Below, piece after piece: positions 16,435 through 24,798 of a stretch of 64,000 bases of DNA. Below the pieces are notes generated by a model. It was not told the origin of the DNA. It did no database searches and saw only the letters and a program-made list of their open reading frames with translations. A program made the position numbers and the translations under genes. Source of the stretch: Enterobacter_D sp963521185 (lineage in GTDB: Bacteria; Pseudomonadota; Gammaproteobacteria; Enterobacterales; Enterobacteriaceae). Location: positions 124,001-188,000 of the forward strand of contig CAUQTV010000005.1 of the NCBI GenBank assembly GCA_963521185.1. Reading direction: 5' to 3'. The stretch's first letter is position 1; each line of letters opens with the position of its first letter.

Positions 16435-16465
16435 TTGGGTTCCCTCACCCCAACCACTAAAAAGG
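16435..16465 (+). promoter_or_regulatory. Probable preQ1-I riboswitch controlling yhhQ translation
   Basis: TTGGG (16435-16439) pairs with CCCAA (16449-16453) as P1, enclosing a loop with CCCT (16442-16445). The A-rich tail CACTAAAAAGG ends in the yhhQ Shine-Dalgarno, whose AGG can pair with CCT of the loop as an H-type pseudoknot. The size (about 31 nt), A-rich tail and sequestered ribosome site match preQ1-I aptamers. The downstream gene is a queuosine-precursor transporter, which fits repression by preQ1. Confidence 0.68.
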
Positions 16466-16472
16466 TCACAAT

Positions 16473-17138
16473 ATGACGTCGTTCTCTCAATCGCAGCGCG
16501 TAAAAGCGTTGTTCTGGCTATCGCTATTCCATTTGCTGGTCATCACGTCCAGTAACTATCTGGTGCAGTTACCGATCTCCGTTTTCGGTTTTCATACCAC
16601 CTGGGGCGCGTTCAGCTTTCCGTTTATTTTCCTCGCTACCGACCTGACCGTGCGTATTTTTGGCGCACCGCTCGCACGCCGCATTATCTTCGCGGTGATG
16701 ATCCCGGCGCTGGTGATCTCCTACATTGTTTCGTCGCTGTTTTATATGGGCAGCTGGCAGGGCTTTGGCGCGCTGACGCACTTCAATCTGTTTGTGGCGC
16801 GCATCGCCGCCGCGAGCTTTATGGCCTATACGCTCGGGCAGATCCTCGACGTGCGCGTGTTTAACCGCCTGCGCCAGAACCGCCGCTGGTGGCTGGCCCC
16901 GACGGTCTCCACGGTGTTTGGCAACGCCAGCGATACCATCGCTTTCTTCTTCATCGCCTTCTGGCGCAGTCCCGACGCCTTCATGGCCGGGCACTGGATG
17001 GAAATCGCCACCGTCGACTACTGCTTTAAAGTCCTTATCAGCATCGTATTCTTCCTGCCGATGTACGGCGTGTTGCTCAATATGTGCCTGAAAAGACTCG
17101 CAGACAAATCTGAAAGTGCCCTCATGCAGGCCAGTTAA
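16473..17138 (+). CDS. yhhQ: Queuosine precursor transporter YhhQ
   Basis: A 221-residue integral membrane protein of the COG1738/VUT family that imports 7-cyano-7-deazaguanine (preQ0) and related precursors for tRNA queuosine. About six membrane segments are visible, with conserved PFIFLATDLTVRIFG, LGQILDVRVFNRLRQ and ASDTIAFFFIAFW. The start lies 7 nt after AAAAGG, itself part of a putative preQ1 aptamer. It is divergent from tusA, another tRNA-modification gene. Confidence 0.95.
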   Translation: MTSFSQSQRVKALFWLSLFHLLVITSSNYLVQLPISVFGFHTTWGAFSFPFIFLATDLTVRIFGAPLARRIIFAVMIPALVISYIVSSLFYMGSWQGFGALTHFNLFVARIAAASFMAYTLGQILDVRVFNRLRQNRRWWLAPTVSTVFGNASDTIAFFFIAFWRSPDAFMAGHWMEIATVDYCFKVLISIVFFLPMYGVLLNMCLKRLADKSESALMQAS

Positions 17139-17210
17139 AGGTACGCCTCATTTCTTGTGATAAGATGGTCGAATGAGCCGTTATGGCCGTTTATCGAAAG
17201 GAAGAAGTCA

Positions 17211-17768
17211 ATGCGCAATCTGGTTAAGTATGTCGGTATTGGCCTGCTGGTTGTGGGCCTTGCAGCCTGTGACAACAGCGACACGAAGCAGCCTGCACAG
17301 GGTGCATCGGCTGAAAGCAACGCCACCGGTCAGCCGGTTACCCTGCTGGACGGTAAGCTGAGCTTCTCGCTGCCAGCGGACATGAGCGATCAGAGCGGCA
17401 AGCTGGGCACGCAGTCGAACAATATGCACGTTTACTCTGATGCCACCGGTCAGAAAGCGGTCATCGTGATTGTGGGCGATGCTACCAACGAGGAGCTGTC
17501 CGTGCTGACCAAACGTCTGGAAGATCAGCAGCGTAGCCGCGATCCGCAGCTTCAGGTAGTGACCAATAAATCCATTGAGGTGAAGGGTCACACCTTGCAG
17601 CAGCTCGACACCATTATCTCCGCCAAAGGTCAGACCGCCTGGTCATCGGTGGTGCTGGGTAAAATCGACAGCAAACTGCTGACCATTCAGGTCACGCTGC
17701 CAGCGGAAAACCAGCAGCAGGCGCAGACCGCCGCCGAGAACATTATTAATACCATCGTTGTGAATTAA
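17211..17768 (+). CDS. dcrB: DcrB family lipoprotein
   Basis: A 185-residue lipoprotein, the E. coli length, required there for phage C1/C6 DNA entry and linked to envelope lipoprotein maturation. The signal ends in the lipobox LAAC (VVGLAACDNS), followed by a low-complexity linker and a DcrB domain (LDGKLSFSLPADMSDQSGKLG). Start 17211 places the signal peptide MRNLVKYVGIGLLVVGL at the N-terminus, with GGAAGAAG upstream; the earlier in-frame ATG at 17157 is in the leader. Confidence 0.95.
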   Translation: MRNLVKYVGIGLLVVGLAACDNSDTKQPAQGASAESNATGQPVTLLDGKLSFSLPADMSDQSGKLGTQSNNMHVYSDATGQKAVIVIVGDATNEELSVLTKRLEDQQRSRDPQLQVVTNKSIEVKGHTLQQLDTIISAKGQTAWSSVVLGKIDSKLLTIQVTLPAENQQQAQTAAENIINTIVVN

Positions 17769-17785
17769 TCACGGTGAAAAAGTAG

Positions 17786-17814
17786 GCCGGGTAAGGCGCA
17801 AGCCGCCACCCGGC
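17786..17814. repeat. REP-like palindrome between dcrB and yhhS
   Basis: GCCGGGT (17786-17792) and ACCCGGC (17808-17814) flank a 15-nt interior in the gap between convergent genes. It is the same family as the elements at 3503, 12905 and 41472 and could serve as a two-way terminator. Confidence 0.7.
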
Positions 17815-17825
17815 GATGACACCGT

Positions 17826-19025
17826 TCAGACGGCTTCCATTGGAGGCCGTTTTTTTAGCTTCACGGCCAGCAACAGCGCCACTGCCACCAGCGCAGCGGC
17901 CGCCAGGTAAATCGACGACACTCCCGCCCACACCAGTAGCAGGCCCGCCGCCGGTCCGGTGATGCCGAGCGACATATCCATAAACACCGTGTAGGTCGCC
18001 AGCGCCGCGCCCTGATTTTGCTGCGGTACCGCTTTGACCGCCACCACGCCAAGCGCCGGGAACACCAGCGAGAATCCCGCCCCCGCAAACAGCACACCCA
18101 CTTTTGCCATCCAGGGTTCAGCCGCCAGCCCGACCAGCACCAGCCCTATCGCCTCCACCACGAAGCAGACCATCGCCACGTTCAGCCCGCCGACGCGGTT
18201 AACGGTATTGGGGAAGAACAGCCGCGTGCCGACAAACGCGCAGCTAAACAGCGTCAGGGCAAAGGCCGCACCCTCCCAGCCTTTGGCGTCGTAAAACAGG
18301 GTAATAAACGTGGCGATCACGCCAAAGCCCGCGGTGCCCAGCGCCAGTGCCATGCCGTACAACCACACGCGACCGAGCACCGCCCGAAACGGCAGCGGTT
18401 TGCCTTTGCTGACTTTCACCGCCGTGCGCGTGAGGGCAAACAGCAGCGCGATCGCCGCCACCGCCATAATCACCGCCGCCAGCCCGATTAATCCCAGATA
18501 GCGATAGAAGAGCACGCCGAGCGGTGCGCCCAGCGCCATCGCTCCGTAAGAGGCAATACCGTTCCAGGAGATCACTTTACCAATATGCAGCGAGCCTACC
18601 GCGCCCACGCCCCACAGCGTCGAGCCGGTGCCCGCAAAGCTCTGACCGACGCCCAGAATCACGCGTCCCAGGCACAACAGCAGCAAACTGGCGATCGGCA
18701 ACGCGCTGGTCAGCCCCGCCAGCAAATAGCACAGACCGCTCAGCACACAGCCGCACAGGCCGAAAACCACGATTTTCTTGGGTCCGAGCGAATCGGCAAA
18801 GCGCCCGGCATGGGGGCGGCTCAGCAGCGTGGCGAAGTATTGCAGGCTAATCACCAGCCCCGCCCAGAACGCGCTAAAGCCCATGACGTCATGGACGTAA
18901 CCGGGCAGCACCGCCAGCGGTAATCCAATGGTCAGGTAACTGGCAAAATTAAAAATAACGACAGAGATGATGCGCAGATTGAGGCGCAATCCGCTAAGCG
19001 CCGGGTCGGCGACAGGTTCAGGCAT
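17826..19025 (-). CDS. yhhS: Major facilitator superfamily transporter YhhS
   Basis: An MFS permease of 399 residues with 12 hydrophobic segments. The start matches E. coli YhhS (MPEPVADPALSGLRLNLRI). The loop 2-3 motif SRPHAGRFADSLGPKK is clear. E. coli YhhS has been linked to arabinose/glyphosate efflux, but the physiological substrate is not settled. A GTG at 19034 would add three residues; the ATG at 19025 is preferred because of homology and GGTGAG upstream. It is convergent with dcrB and divergent from yhhT. Confidence 0.93.
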   Translation of the reverse strand: MPEPVADPALSGLRLNLRIISVVIFNFASYLTIGLPLAVLPGYVHDVMGFSAFWAGLVISLQYFATLLSRPHAGRFADSLGPKKIVVFGLCGCVLSGLCYLLAGLTSALPIASLLLLCLGRVILGVGQSFAGTGSTLWGVGAVGSLHIGKVISWNGIASYGAMALGAPLGVLFYRYLGLIGLAAVIMAVAAIALLFALTRTAVKVSKGKPLPFRAVLGRVWLYGMALALGTAGFGVIATFITLFYDAKGWEGAAFALTLFSCAFVGTRLFFPNTVNRVGGLNVAMVCFVVEAIGLVLVGLAAEPWMAKVGVLFAGAGFSLVFPALGVVAVKAVPQQNQGAALATYTVFMDMSLGITGPAAGLLLVWAGVSSIYLAAAALVAVALLLAVKLKKRPPMEAV

Positions 19026-19170
19026 GGAGCTCACCAGGTTTTTTACAACAGTGTTTCACTATTAACACGAAGCGGCAGGAAAATCAGTAACGCGTTTAGG
19101 ATTATAAGCCGCAAACGAAGCGTGAGCGAGGCACTACACTTAACGGGCACAGCCAAAAAAGGAATGCATC

Positions 19171-20220
19171 ATGACCACCCCTCAGCCCGATAAAGCGGGC
19201 TTGCACATTATGCTCAAACTGGCCGCACTGGTCGTGATACTGGCGGGGATTCACGCCGCCGCAGACATTATCGTCCAACTGCTGATGGCGATCTTTTTTG
19301 CCATCGTTCTTAATCCGCTGGTGACCTGGTTCCTGCGGCGCGGCCTGTCGCGTCCGGTGGCGATCACCATTGTGGTGGTGGTGATGTTAATCGTCTTAAC
19401 CGCCCTGTTTGGTGTCCTCGCCGCCTCCAGCAATGAATTCGTCACCATGCTGCCGAAATACAATAAAGAGCTAACGCGCAAAATTTATCACCTCCAGGAG
19501 ATGATGCCGTTTCTGAACCTGCACATGTCGCCGGAGCGCATGTTACAGCGCATGGACTCCGACAAAATGATGACGGTCGCTACGGCGCTCATGACGCAGC
19601 TGTCTAACGCCATGGCGAGTATTGTGCTGCTGGTGATGACAGTGGTGTTTATGCTGTTTGAAGTGCGCCACCTGCCCTACAAACTGCGTTTTGCGCTGAA
19701 CAATCCGCAAATTCATATTGCCGGGCTGCACCGGGCGTTAAAAGGCGTCTCGCACTATCTGGCGCTAAAGACGTTAATCAGCCTGTGGACCGGGGCAATT
19801 ATCTGGTTAGGGCTGATGCTCATGGGCGTTCAGTTCGCGTTAATGTGGGGCGTACTGGCTTTTCTGCTCAACTATGTGCCCAATATTGGCTCGGTCATTT
19901 CCGCTATTCCGCCAATGATTCAGGCGCTGCTGTTTAACGGTTTTTATGAGTTTATGCTGGTGGGATTATTGTTCCTGGTGGTGCATATGGTGCTCGGGAA
20001 TATGGTTGAACCGCGCATGATGGGCCACCGGCTGGGCATGTCGACGCTGGTGGTGTTTCTCTCGTTATTGATCTGGGGCTGGCTGCTCGGCCCGGTGGGC
20101 ATGCTGCTGTCGGTGCCGCTTACCAGCGTGTGTAAAATCTGGATGGAAACCACCAAAGGCGGCAGCAAGCTGGCGATATTGCTTGGCCCAGGCCGACCCA
20201 AAAGCCGCTTGCCGGGGTAG
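19171..20220 (+). CDS. yhhT: AI-2E family (PerM-like) membrane protein YhhT
   Basis: A 349-residue protein, equal to E. coli YhhT, of the PerM/AI-2E transporter family. It has hydrophobic segments at both ends, a coiled central region (NKELTRKIYHLQEMMPFLN) and the family signature NYVPNIGSVISAIPP followed by VEPRMMGHRLGMSTLVVFLSLLIWGWLLGPVGMLL. The transported substrate is unknown. A terminator follows, then the aryl polyene operon. Confidence 0.93.
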   Translation: MTTPQPDKAGLHIMLKLAALVVILAGIHAAADIIVQLLMAIFFAIVLNPLVTWFLRRGLSRPVAITIVVVVMLIVLTALFGVLAASSNEFVTMLPKYNKELTRKIYHLQEMMPFLNLHMSPERMLQRMDSDKMMTVATALMTQLSNAMASIVLLVMTVVFMLFEVRHLPYKLRFALNNPQIHIAGLHRALKGVSHYLALKTLISLWTGAIIWLGLMLMGVQFALMWGVLAFLLNYVPNIGSVISAIPPMIQALLFNGFYEFMLVGLLFLVVHMVLGNMVEPRMMGHRLGMSTLVVFLSLLIWGWLLGPVGMLLSVPLTSVCKIWMETTKGGSKLAILLGPGRPKSRLPG

Positions 20221-20567
20221 CCTGGCCTACCAACCAGGGTAGTTTAATCCTGACGAAAAAATCGTTACACTTGCCAGAAATATATAGCCTGAGAATGTTT
20301 CAGGCTTTTATTTGTGACGACAATCACCAATAAGCCATTATCAAATTGAATGAAAGAATACCTTTTAAGATTTACCGCAAATTTACCTTAGGGTATATCA
20401 ATCTATTATTTCGTCACCTCTGTCAGGCCTGAAATTAATAATAGCCAAACCCTGGCAATTACAGGATAATCTAACGCCATGAAATCCCACATGACGTGCA
20501 GTCTTATCATCATGCATCGCAATTTGAGTTAATCAGTTTTATCACCCTTATTTGATACGGAGTTGTC
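20221..20567 (+). promoter_or_regulatory. Intergenic region upstream of the aryl polyene operon
   Basis: This 347-bp A/T-rich region contains the yhhT terminator and must carry the promoter of the 16-kb operon. A candidate is TTTACC (20382-20387), 16 nt, TATTAT (20404-20409). A perfect 10-bp palindrome TCAGGCCTGA lies at 20423-20432. The leader before apeA is over 100 nt. No gene is seen in it. The promoter call is weak. Confidence 0.4.
20286..20313 (+). terminator. Rho-independent terminator of yhhT
   Basis: AGCCTGA (20286-20292) pairs with TCAGGCT (20300-20306) around a 7-nt loop and is followed by TTTATTTG. It isolates yhhT from the aryl polyene operon. Confidence 0.75.
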
Positions 20568-20957
20568 ATGAATAAATATGTGAAGTGGTTTGCTGCATTC
20601 GCGGTTATGGGTGCGCTGGCAGGGTGCGCGCGCACCGCGCCGGTGGAGAATATTCATAGCACGGTCGGCGCAGGACACACCGAAGCGCAGGTCAGAAATG
20701 CGATTATCAAAGCCGGTATGTCGCGCCAGTGGGTAATGAACGACGCCGGTCCCGGCGCAATTACCGCGCGCCAGCAGTCACGCGACCACATGGCAGAAGT
20801 CCGGGTGACTTACAACGCCGACAGCTATTCCATCATCTACGCCAAAAGCGCCAACCTGATGGCGTCCGGTGGTGAAATCCACAAAAATTATAACCGTTGG
20901 GTGCACAATCTGGACAAAGACATCCAGGTTAACCTGTCATCGGGTGTCATGCAGTAA
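20568..20957 (+). CDS. apeA: Aryl polyene cluster small lipoprotein ApeA
   Basis: A 129-residue predicted lipoprotein with signal MNKYVKWFAAFAVMGALAGC and lipobox LAGC. The mature part has the pattern SYSIIYAKSANLMASGGEIHKNYNRWVHNLDKDI. It has no known enzymatic motif. Small lipoproteins of this kind open the ape gene clusters of gammaproteobacteria. A role in placing the aryl polyene lipid in the envelope is inference. It starts after GGAG and is separated from apeB by 89 bp with two tandem hairpins. Confidence 0.78.
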   Translation: MNKYVKWFAAFAVMGALAGCARTAPVENIHSTVGAGHTEAQVRNAIIKAGMSRQWVMNDAGPGAITARQQSRDHMAEVRVTYNADSYSIIYAKSANLMASGGEIHKNYNRWVHNLDKDIQVNLSSGVMQ

Positions 20958-20995
20958 TCTCGCATCGCGAGATATCGGGTCGGCAACGGCCCGAT
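20957..20995 (+). promoter_or_regulatory. Two tandem hairpins between apeA and apeB
   Basis: The first is ATCTCGC (20957-20963)/GCGAGAT (20967-20973) with a 3-nt loop. The second immediately follows: ATCGGGTCG (20974-20982)/CGGCCCGAT (20987-20995) closed by a GCAA tetraloop and containing one T-G pair. No T-run follows, so they look like a processing or mRNA-stability element that could set apeA expression apart from the rest of the operon. Confidence 0.55.
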
Positions 20996-21046
20996 AACCG
21001 TTAATCCGCTACCGCTTTATGGACATACAAAAGGATTGTGCCCACG

Positions 21047-22105
21047 ATGTACGAACAGGACTCACTCAGTGCGCTGGAAGCGATCACTGAAGCCCAGCGC
21101 ATTGCCTTTGCGCCCATGCTATTCCAGACCGCGCTATGTTTACGCAATTTCGGCGTATTGAACTATCTGGACGCGCAGCGAAAACAGGGCGCAACCCTCA
21201 ACGATATTGTTAGCCACAGCAGTGCAAACGAATATGCCGTCAGCATCCTGCTGGATATGGGCTTAAGCGGGCGCATCCTCACATGCAAAAATGGACAATA
21301 TCGGCTGGCGAAAGTCGGACATTACCTGCTGCATGACACCATGACCCGCGTTAATATGGATTTCACGCAGGATGTTTGCTATCAGGGGCTGTTTAATTTG
21401 CAAACGGCGCTGGAAAGCGGGCAACCTAGCGGATTAAAAGTGTTTGGCGACTGGCCGACGATATATCCGGCGCTATCCGAATTGCCTGAAGCCGCCCGCA
21501 ATAGCTGGTTTGCCTTTGATCATTACTATTCTGATACCGCCTTCAACGCCGCCCTGCCAACGGTATTCGCCAGCCAACCGGCAAAACTGTACGATGTAGG
21601 CGGAAATACAGGAAAATGGGCGTTGCGTTGCTGCCAGTTCAATGACAATGTCAGCGTGACTATATTGGACCTGCCGCAGCAAATTGCGCTGGCACGCGAA
21701 AATGTCGCCGCCGCCGGTTTATCGGCGCGGATCGATTTTCACGCCGTCGATATGCTTAGCGATGCGCCGTTGCCTGCTGATGCGGATATTTGGTGGATGA
21801 GTCAGTTCCTCGACTGCTTCTCCCCGGATCAAATTATCACCATGCTGAGTAAGGTCGCGAAGGTCATGAAGCCCGGCGCGCGCCTGTGCATTATGGAGCT
21901 GTTCTGGGATGCACAAAAATTTGAGGCCGCGTCGTTCAGTTTGAACGCCTCGTCGCTCTATTTTACGTGCATGGCCAACGGCAACAGCCGCTTTTACAGC
22001 GTTGAGAAGTTTTACCAGTATCTTGAACTGGCGGGTTTTAGCGTCGAAAAACGCCTCGATAACCTCGGGGTCGGCCACACGTTATTAGTATGCCAAAAGC
22101 AGTAA
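21047..22105 (+). CDS. apeB: Aryl polyene methyltransferase ApeB
   Basis: A 352-residue SAM-dependent methyltransferase with the two-domain layout of O-methyltransferases. An N-terminal winged-helix-like dimerisation part (LNDIVSHSSANEYAVSILLDMGLSGRI) precedes a Rossmann domain with motif I YDVGGNTGKWALRCC (about 183-197) and VTILDLPQQIALAREN. It probably methylates the aryl head group of the pigment. The upstream frame opens at GTG 21038, only 2 nt from AAGGA; ATG 21047 gives more normal spacing. Confidence 0.87.
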   Translation: MYEQDSLSALEAITEAQRIAFAPMLFQTALCLRNFGVLNYLDAQRKQGATLNDIVSHSSANEYAVSILLDMGLSGRILTCKNGQYRLAKVGHYLLHDTMTRVNMDFTQDVCYQGLFNLQTALESGQPSGLKVFGDWPTIYPALSELPEAARNSWFAFDHYYSDTAFNAALPTVFASQPAKLYDVGGNTGKWALRCCQFNDNVSVTILDLPQQIALARENVAAAGLSARIDFHAVDMLSDAPLPADADIWWMSQFLDCFSPDQIITMLSKVAKVMKPGARLCIMELFWDAQKFEAASFSLNASSLYFTCMANGNSRFYSVEKFYQYLELAGFSVEKRLDNLGVGHTLLVCQKQ

Positions 22106-22169
22106 GGACGGGACGGTAACCACCGGCCTGGCGTTATAACTCAGTGAAGATTGTCGCGGATTCGCGTTG

Positions 22170-22892
22170 ATGAAATTAGCCTTAAACATTATCGACTGGC
22201 AGGCCAGAGCGCCAGGATTGAGCGAAGCAGCGCAGTGGCAGGAATGGTCACAGCACTGTCACGCCATCGATCCTGACGCCCCGCAGGCGAAACTGACCGA
22301 GCTGCCGATGATGACGGCGCGCAGGCTCAGCTCCGGTAGCCGCCTCGCGGTCGAGTGCGGCCTGTCAATGCTGCGTCGCCACGAGATTGACGCGGTGCTT
22401 TATACCAGCCGCCACGGCGAGCTGGAGCGCAACTTCCGCATTTTGGCCGCGCTGGCAAACGATCAGGCCGTTTCACCCACGGACTTCGCGCTTTCGGTGC
22501 ATAACTCAGCGGTTGGCAATTTAACCATCGCGGCGCAGAAGCCCATTGTCTCCTCGTCACTCTCGGCTGGGGTAGATACCTTCCAGCAGGGATTGTGCGA
22601 GGTCATTTGCCTGTTGCAGGCCGGGTACCAACGCGTGCTGATGGTCGATTTCGACGGCACGCTACCGGCGTTTTATCACCCCGGACTGCCGAAAAACATG
22701 CCCACCTGGGCCTACGCGGTGGCGCTGGTCTTTGAAGCCGGAAACGACTGGCAGTGCGAAAGCCGCGCGGCGCTTACCGCCGAAGAGCCTGCGCTGGTGC
22801 AAAGCCTGCAATTTCTTCAGCACTACCTGCGCGCATCGCCGGAATTTGCGATTGACGGCGATCGATTGCAGTGGCGCTGGAGTCGCCAGTGA
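22170..22892 (+). CDS. apeC: Ketosynthase-like chain length factor ApeC
   Basis: A 240-residue truncated beta-ketoacyl synthase-like protein. It keeps the N-terminal thiolase half (LAVECGLSMLRRHEIDAVLYTSRHGE, SPTDFALSVHNSAVGN) but has no nucleophilic Cys at the usual site (VHNSAVGN at 110-117) and lacks the C-terminal His motifs. This fits the chain-length-factor partner of ketosynthase ApeO in the uncommon type II polyketide synthase for aryl polyenes. Start ATG 22170 follows an in-frame TTG. It overlaps apeD at GTGA. Confidence 0.86.
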   Translation: MKLALNIIDWQARAPGLSEAAQWQEWSQHCHAIDPDAPQAKLTELPMMTARRLSSGSRLAVECGLSMLRRHEIDAVLYTSRHGELERNFRILAALANDQAVSPTDFALSVHNSAVGNLTIAAQKPIVSSSLSAGVDTFQQGLCEVICLLQAGYQRVLMVDFDGTLPAFYHPGLPKNMPTWAYAVALVFEAGNDWQCESRAALTAEEPALVQSLQFLQHYLRASPEFAIDGDRLQWRWSRQ

Positions 22893-23704
22893 GCCGTCTT
22901 TTTGCCGCGCTAAGCTGGGGGTGGCGTCTGGTCATGACCGGGCTGTGCTTTGCGCTGTTCGGCGTGGGCGGTTTGCTGCTGTCGGTGGTGTGGTTCAACG
23001 TTTTACTGTTGGTACAGCGCGACGCCGCCCGTCGTCGCCGTCTGGCGCGTCGCAGCATTGCCGCCAGCTTCCGCTTTTTTTTACGCGCGGCCAGAACGCT
23101 GGGCGTGCTCGATTACCGTATTGACGGGATTGAGACATTGCGCAATGAACGCGGCTGTCTGGTGGTGGCAAACCACCCAACGTTGATCGATTATGTGCTG
23201 CTGGCGTCGGTCATGCCCGAAACGGACTGCATTGTGAAAAGTGCGTTATTACAAAATCCGTTTCTGGGCGGCGTGGTGCGCGCGGCAGATTACCTGGTCA
23301 ACAGCCAGGCCGACGCGCTGTTACCCGCCTGCCAGCAAAGGCTGGCGCAGGGCGACACGCTATTAATTTTCCCTGAAGGCACGCGCACGCGTCCGGGGGA
23401 AGCGATGACGTTGCAACGCGGGGCGGCCAATATCGCCGTGCGCTGCGGCAGCGATCTTCGCATCGTGGTGATCCACTGTAGTGAACATCTGCTGGATAAA
23501 CACAGCCGATGGTATGACGTTCCGCCGCGCAAACCGATGTTCACCGTGAACGTCCGTGAACGGGTGGCAATAAAAAACTTTTACGATGCAAAATCGCAAG
23601 AACCGGCGCTGGCGGCAAGACAGCTCAACCGGCATCTTTTGCATCAGCTATCACCGGGTTTTATCCCTTTACCAGGAATGAATGATGCAAGCGCTCTACC
23701 TTGA
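22889..23704 (+). CDS. apeD: Lysophospholipid-acyltransferase family protein ApeD
   Basis: A 271-residue PlsC-type acyltransferase with an N-terminal membrane segment (MTGLCFALFGVGGLLLSVVWF). The HX4D motif is in NHPTLIDYVLL, the FPEGTRTRPGEAM acceptor motif follows, and NIAVRCGSDLRIVVIHC is typical. It probably acylates a lipid anchor carrying the polyene. Start GTG 22889 overlaps the apeC stop and has GGAG 6 nt upstream; the frame opens earlier at 22871 without such support. It overlaps apeE by about 20 nt. Confidence 0.86.
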   Translation: MSRLFAALSWGWRLVMTGLCFALFGVGGLLLSVVWFNVLLLVQRDAARRRRLARRSIAASFRFFLRAARTLGVLDYRIDGIETLRNERGCLVVANHPTLIDYVLLASVMPETDCIVKSALLQNPFLGGVVRAADYLVNSQADALLPACQQRLAQGDTLLIFPEGTRTRPGEAMTLQRGAANIAVRCGSDLRIVVIHCSEHLLDKHSRWYDVPPRKPMFTVNVRERVAIKNFYDAKSQEPALAARQLNRHLLHQLSPGFIPLPGMNDASALP

Positions 23705-23942
23705 AATTAAAAATCTCATTATAACGACACTCAATCTGGATGAATTAACCGCCGACGACATCGAGACCGATGCGGCGCTGTTTGGGGATGGTTTAGGCCT
23801 GGACTCTATCGATGCGCTTGAGCTAGGACTGGCGGTCAAAAACCAGTATGGCGTCGTACTTTCCGCGGAAAGCGAAGAGATGCGCCAACATTTTTACTCC
23901 GTCGCAACGTTGGCGTCTTTTATCCACGCCCAACGCGCTTAA
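23685..23942 (+). CDS. apeE: Acyl carrier protein ApeE
   Basis: An 85-residue acyl carrier protein. The phosphopantetheine attachment site is Ser41 in GLGLDSIDALELGLAV, followed by an acidic helix typical of ACPs. AcpT, encoded downstream, is the expected activating enzyme. Two adjacent Met codons exist (23682, 23685); the second lies 7 nt after AGGA. It overlaps the apeD 3' end, indicating coupled translation. Confidence 0.92.
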   Translation: MQALYLEIKNLIITTLNLDELTADDIETDAALFGDGLGLDSIDALELGLAVKNQYGVVLSAESEEMRQHFYSVATLASFIHAQRA

Positions 23943-23958
23943 GAGCGAGTCCGCCGCT

Positions 23959-24210
23959 ATGACTGAACAACATGCTATTTACGAAGAAGTGTCTGCGCTT
24001 CTGGTCAAACTGTTTGAAATCGATCCACAGGATATCTCCCCTGAGGCCCGCCTGTACGAAGATCTTGAACTGGACAGCATCGATGCCGTCGACATGGTCG
24101 TGCACCTGCAAAAAAAGACCGGGAAAAAGATTAAGCCGGAAGAGTTTAAAGCCGTGCGCACTGTGCAGGACGTGGTTGACGCGGTAGAACGCCTGCTGCG
24201 TGAAGCCTGA
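23959..24210 (+). CDS. apeF: Acyl carrier protein ApeF
   Basis: An 83-residue second acyl carrier protein with attachment Ser40 in EDLELDSIDAVDMVVHLQ. It resembles AcpP-type carriers more than ApeE does (QKKTGKKIKPEEFKAVRTVQDVVDAVE). In aryl polyene systems one carrier is thought to bear the starter or growing chain and the other malonyl or starter units; which does which cannot be told here. ATG 23959 is chosen over an upstream open frame because it gives the normal ACP N-terminus. Confidence 0.92.
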   Translation: MTEQHAIYEEVSALLVKLFEIDPQDISPEARLYEDLELDSIDAVDMVVHLQKKTGKKIKPEEFKAVRTVQDVVDAVERLLREA

Positions 24211-24216
24211 TTCGTT

Positions 24217-24798
24217 ATGCGTCGCTCCCGCTCACGGCTGGGCGTAAAACAGGTCACCGCTCTGCTCATGCTGGGCTGGCCGTTTTTAATCTGGTTCGGC
24301 CTCGCGCACAACAGCCTGCACTGGCTGCTGCCGCTGATGGCGCTGCTGCTGCTCATCCGTCTGCGTCAGACACGCCACACCGCAGGCCCGATGCGCATTG
24401 TCATGCAGGGCGTGGCGCTGGTCGGCATTACGCTGTGCGTCGCCAGTGCGCTGCTGAAAACGCACCAGCTGCTGCTGTTCTATCCGGTGGCCGTCAATCT
24501 GGTGATGCTCAGCGTGTTTGCCGGATCGTTATGGACACGCATGCCGCTGGTTGAGCGTCTGGCGCGTCTGCGCGAGCCAGAGTTGCCTGAACGGGCGGTA
24601 CGTTACACCCGCCGGGTCACGCAGATCTGGTGCGGCTTTTTTATCTTCAACGGCACGATTGCACTTTTTACCGCCATCAAGGGCGATATGCAGTGGTGGA
24701 CGGCCTGGAACGGCATGATTGCGTATCTGCTGATGGGCGCGCTGATGGCCGGGGAATGGCTGGTGCGCTGCCGGGTGATTAAACGAGAAACACAATGA
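24217..24798 (+). CDS. apeG: COG4648-type membrane protein ApeG
   Basis: A 193-residue integral membrane protein with about five hydrophobic segments and a conserved central part (AGSLWTRMPLVERLARLREPELPERAVRYTRRVTQIWCGFF). Proteins of this family are found in aryl polyene clusters; the function is unknown, possibly membrane anchoring of the synthesis complex or lipid transfer. The stop codon overlaps the apeH start at ATGA. Confidence 0.82.
   Translation: MRRSRSRLGVKQVTALLMLGWPFLIWFGLAHNSLHWLLPLMALLLLIRLRQTRHTAGPMRIVMQGVALVGITLCVASALLKTHQLLLFYPVAVNLVMLSVFAGSLWTRMPLVERLARLREPELPERAVRYTRRVTQIWCGFFIFNGTIALFTAIKGDMQWWTAWNGMIAYLLMGALMAGEWLVRCRVIKRETQ

Noticed and set aside
20423..20432. Perfect palindrome TCAGGCCTGA as an operator of the ape operon
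   Set aside because: It is only 10 bp and echoes the nearby terminator stem; chance occurrence cannot be excluded, so it is only mentioned within the region entry.
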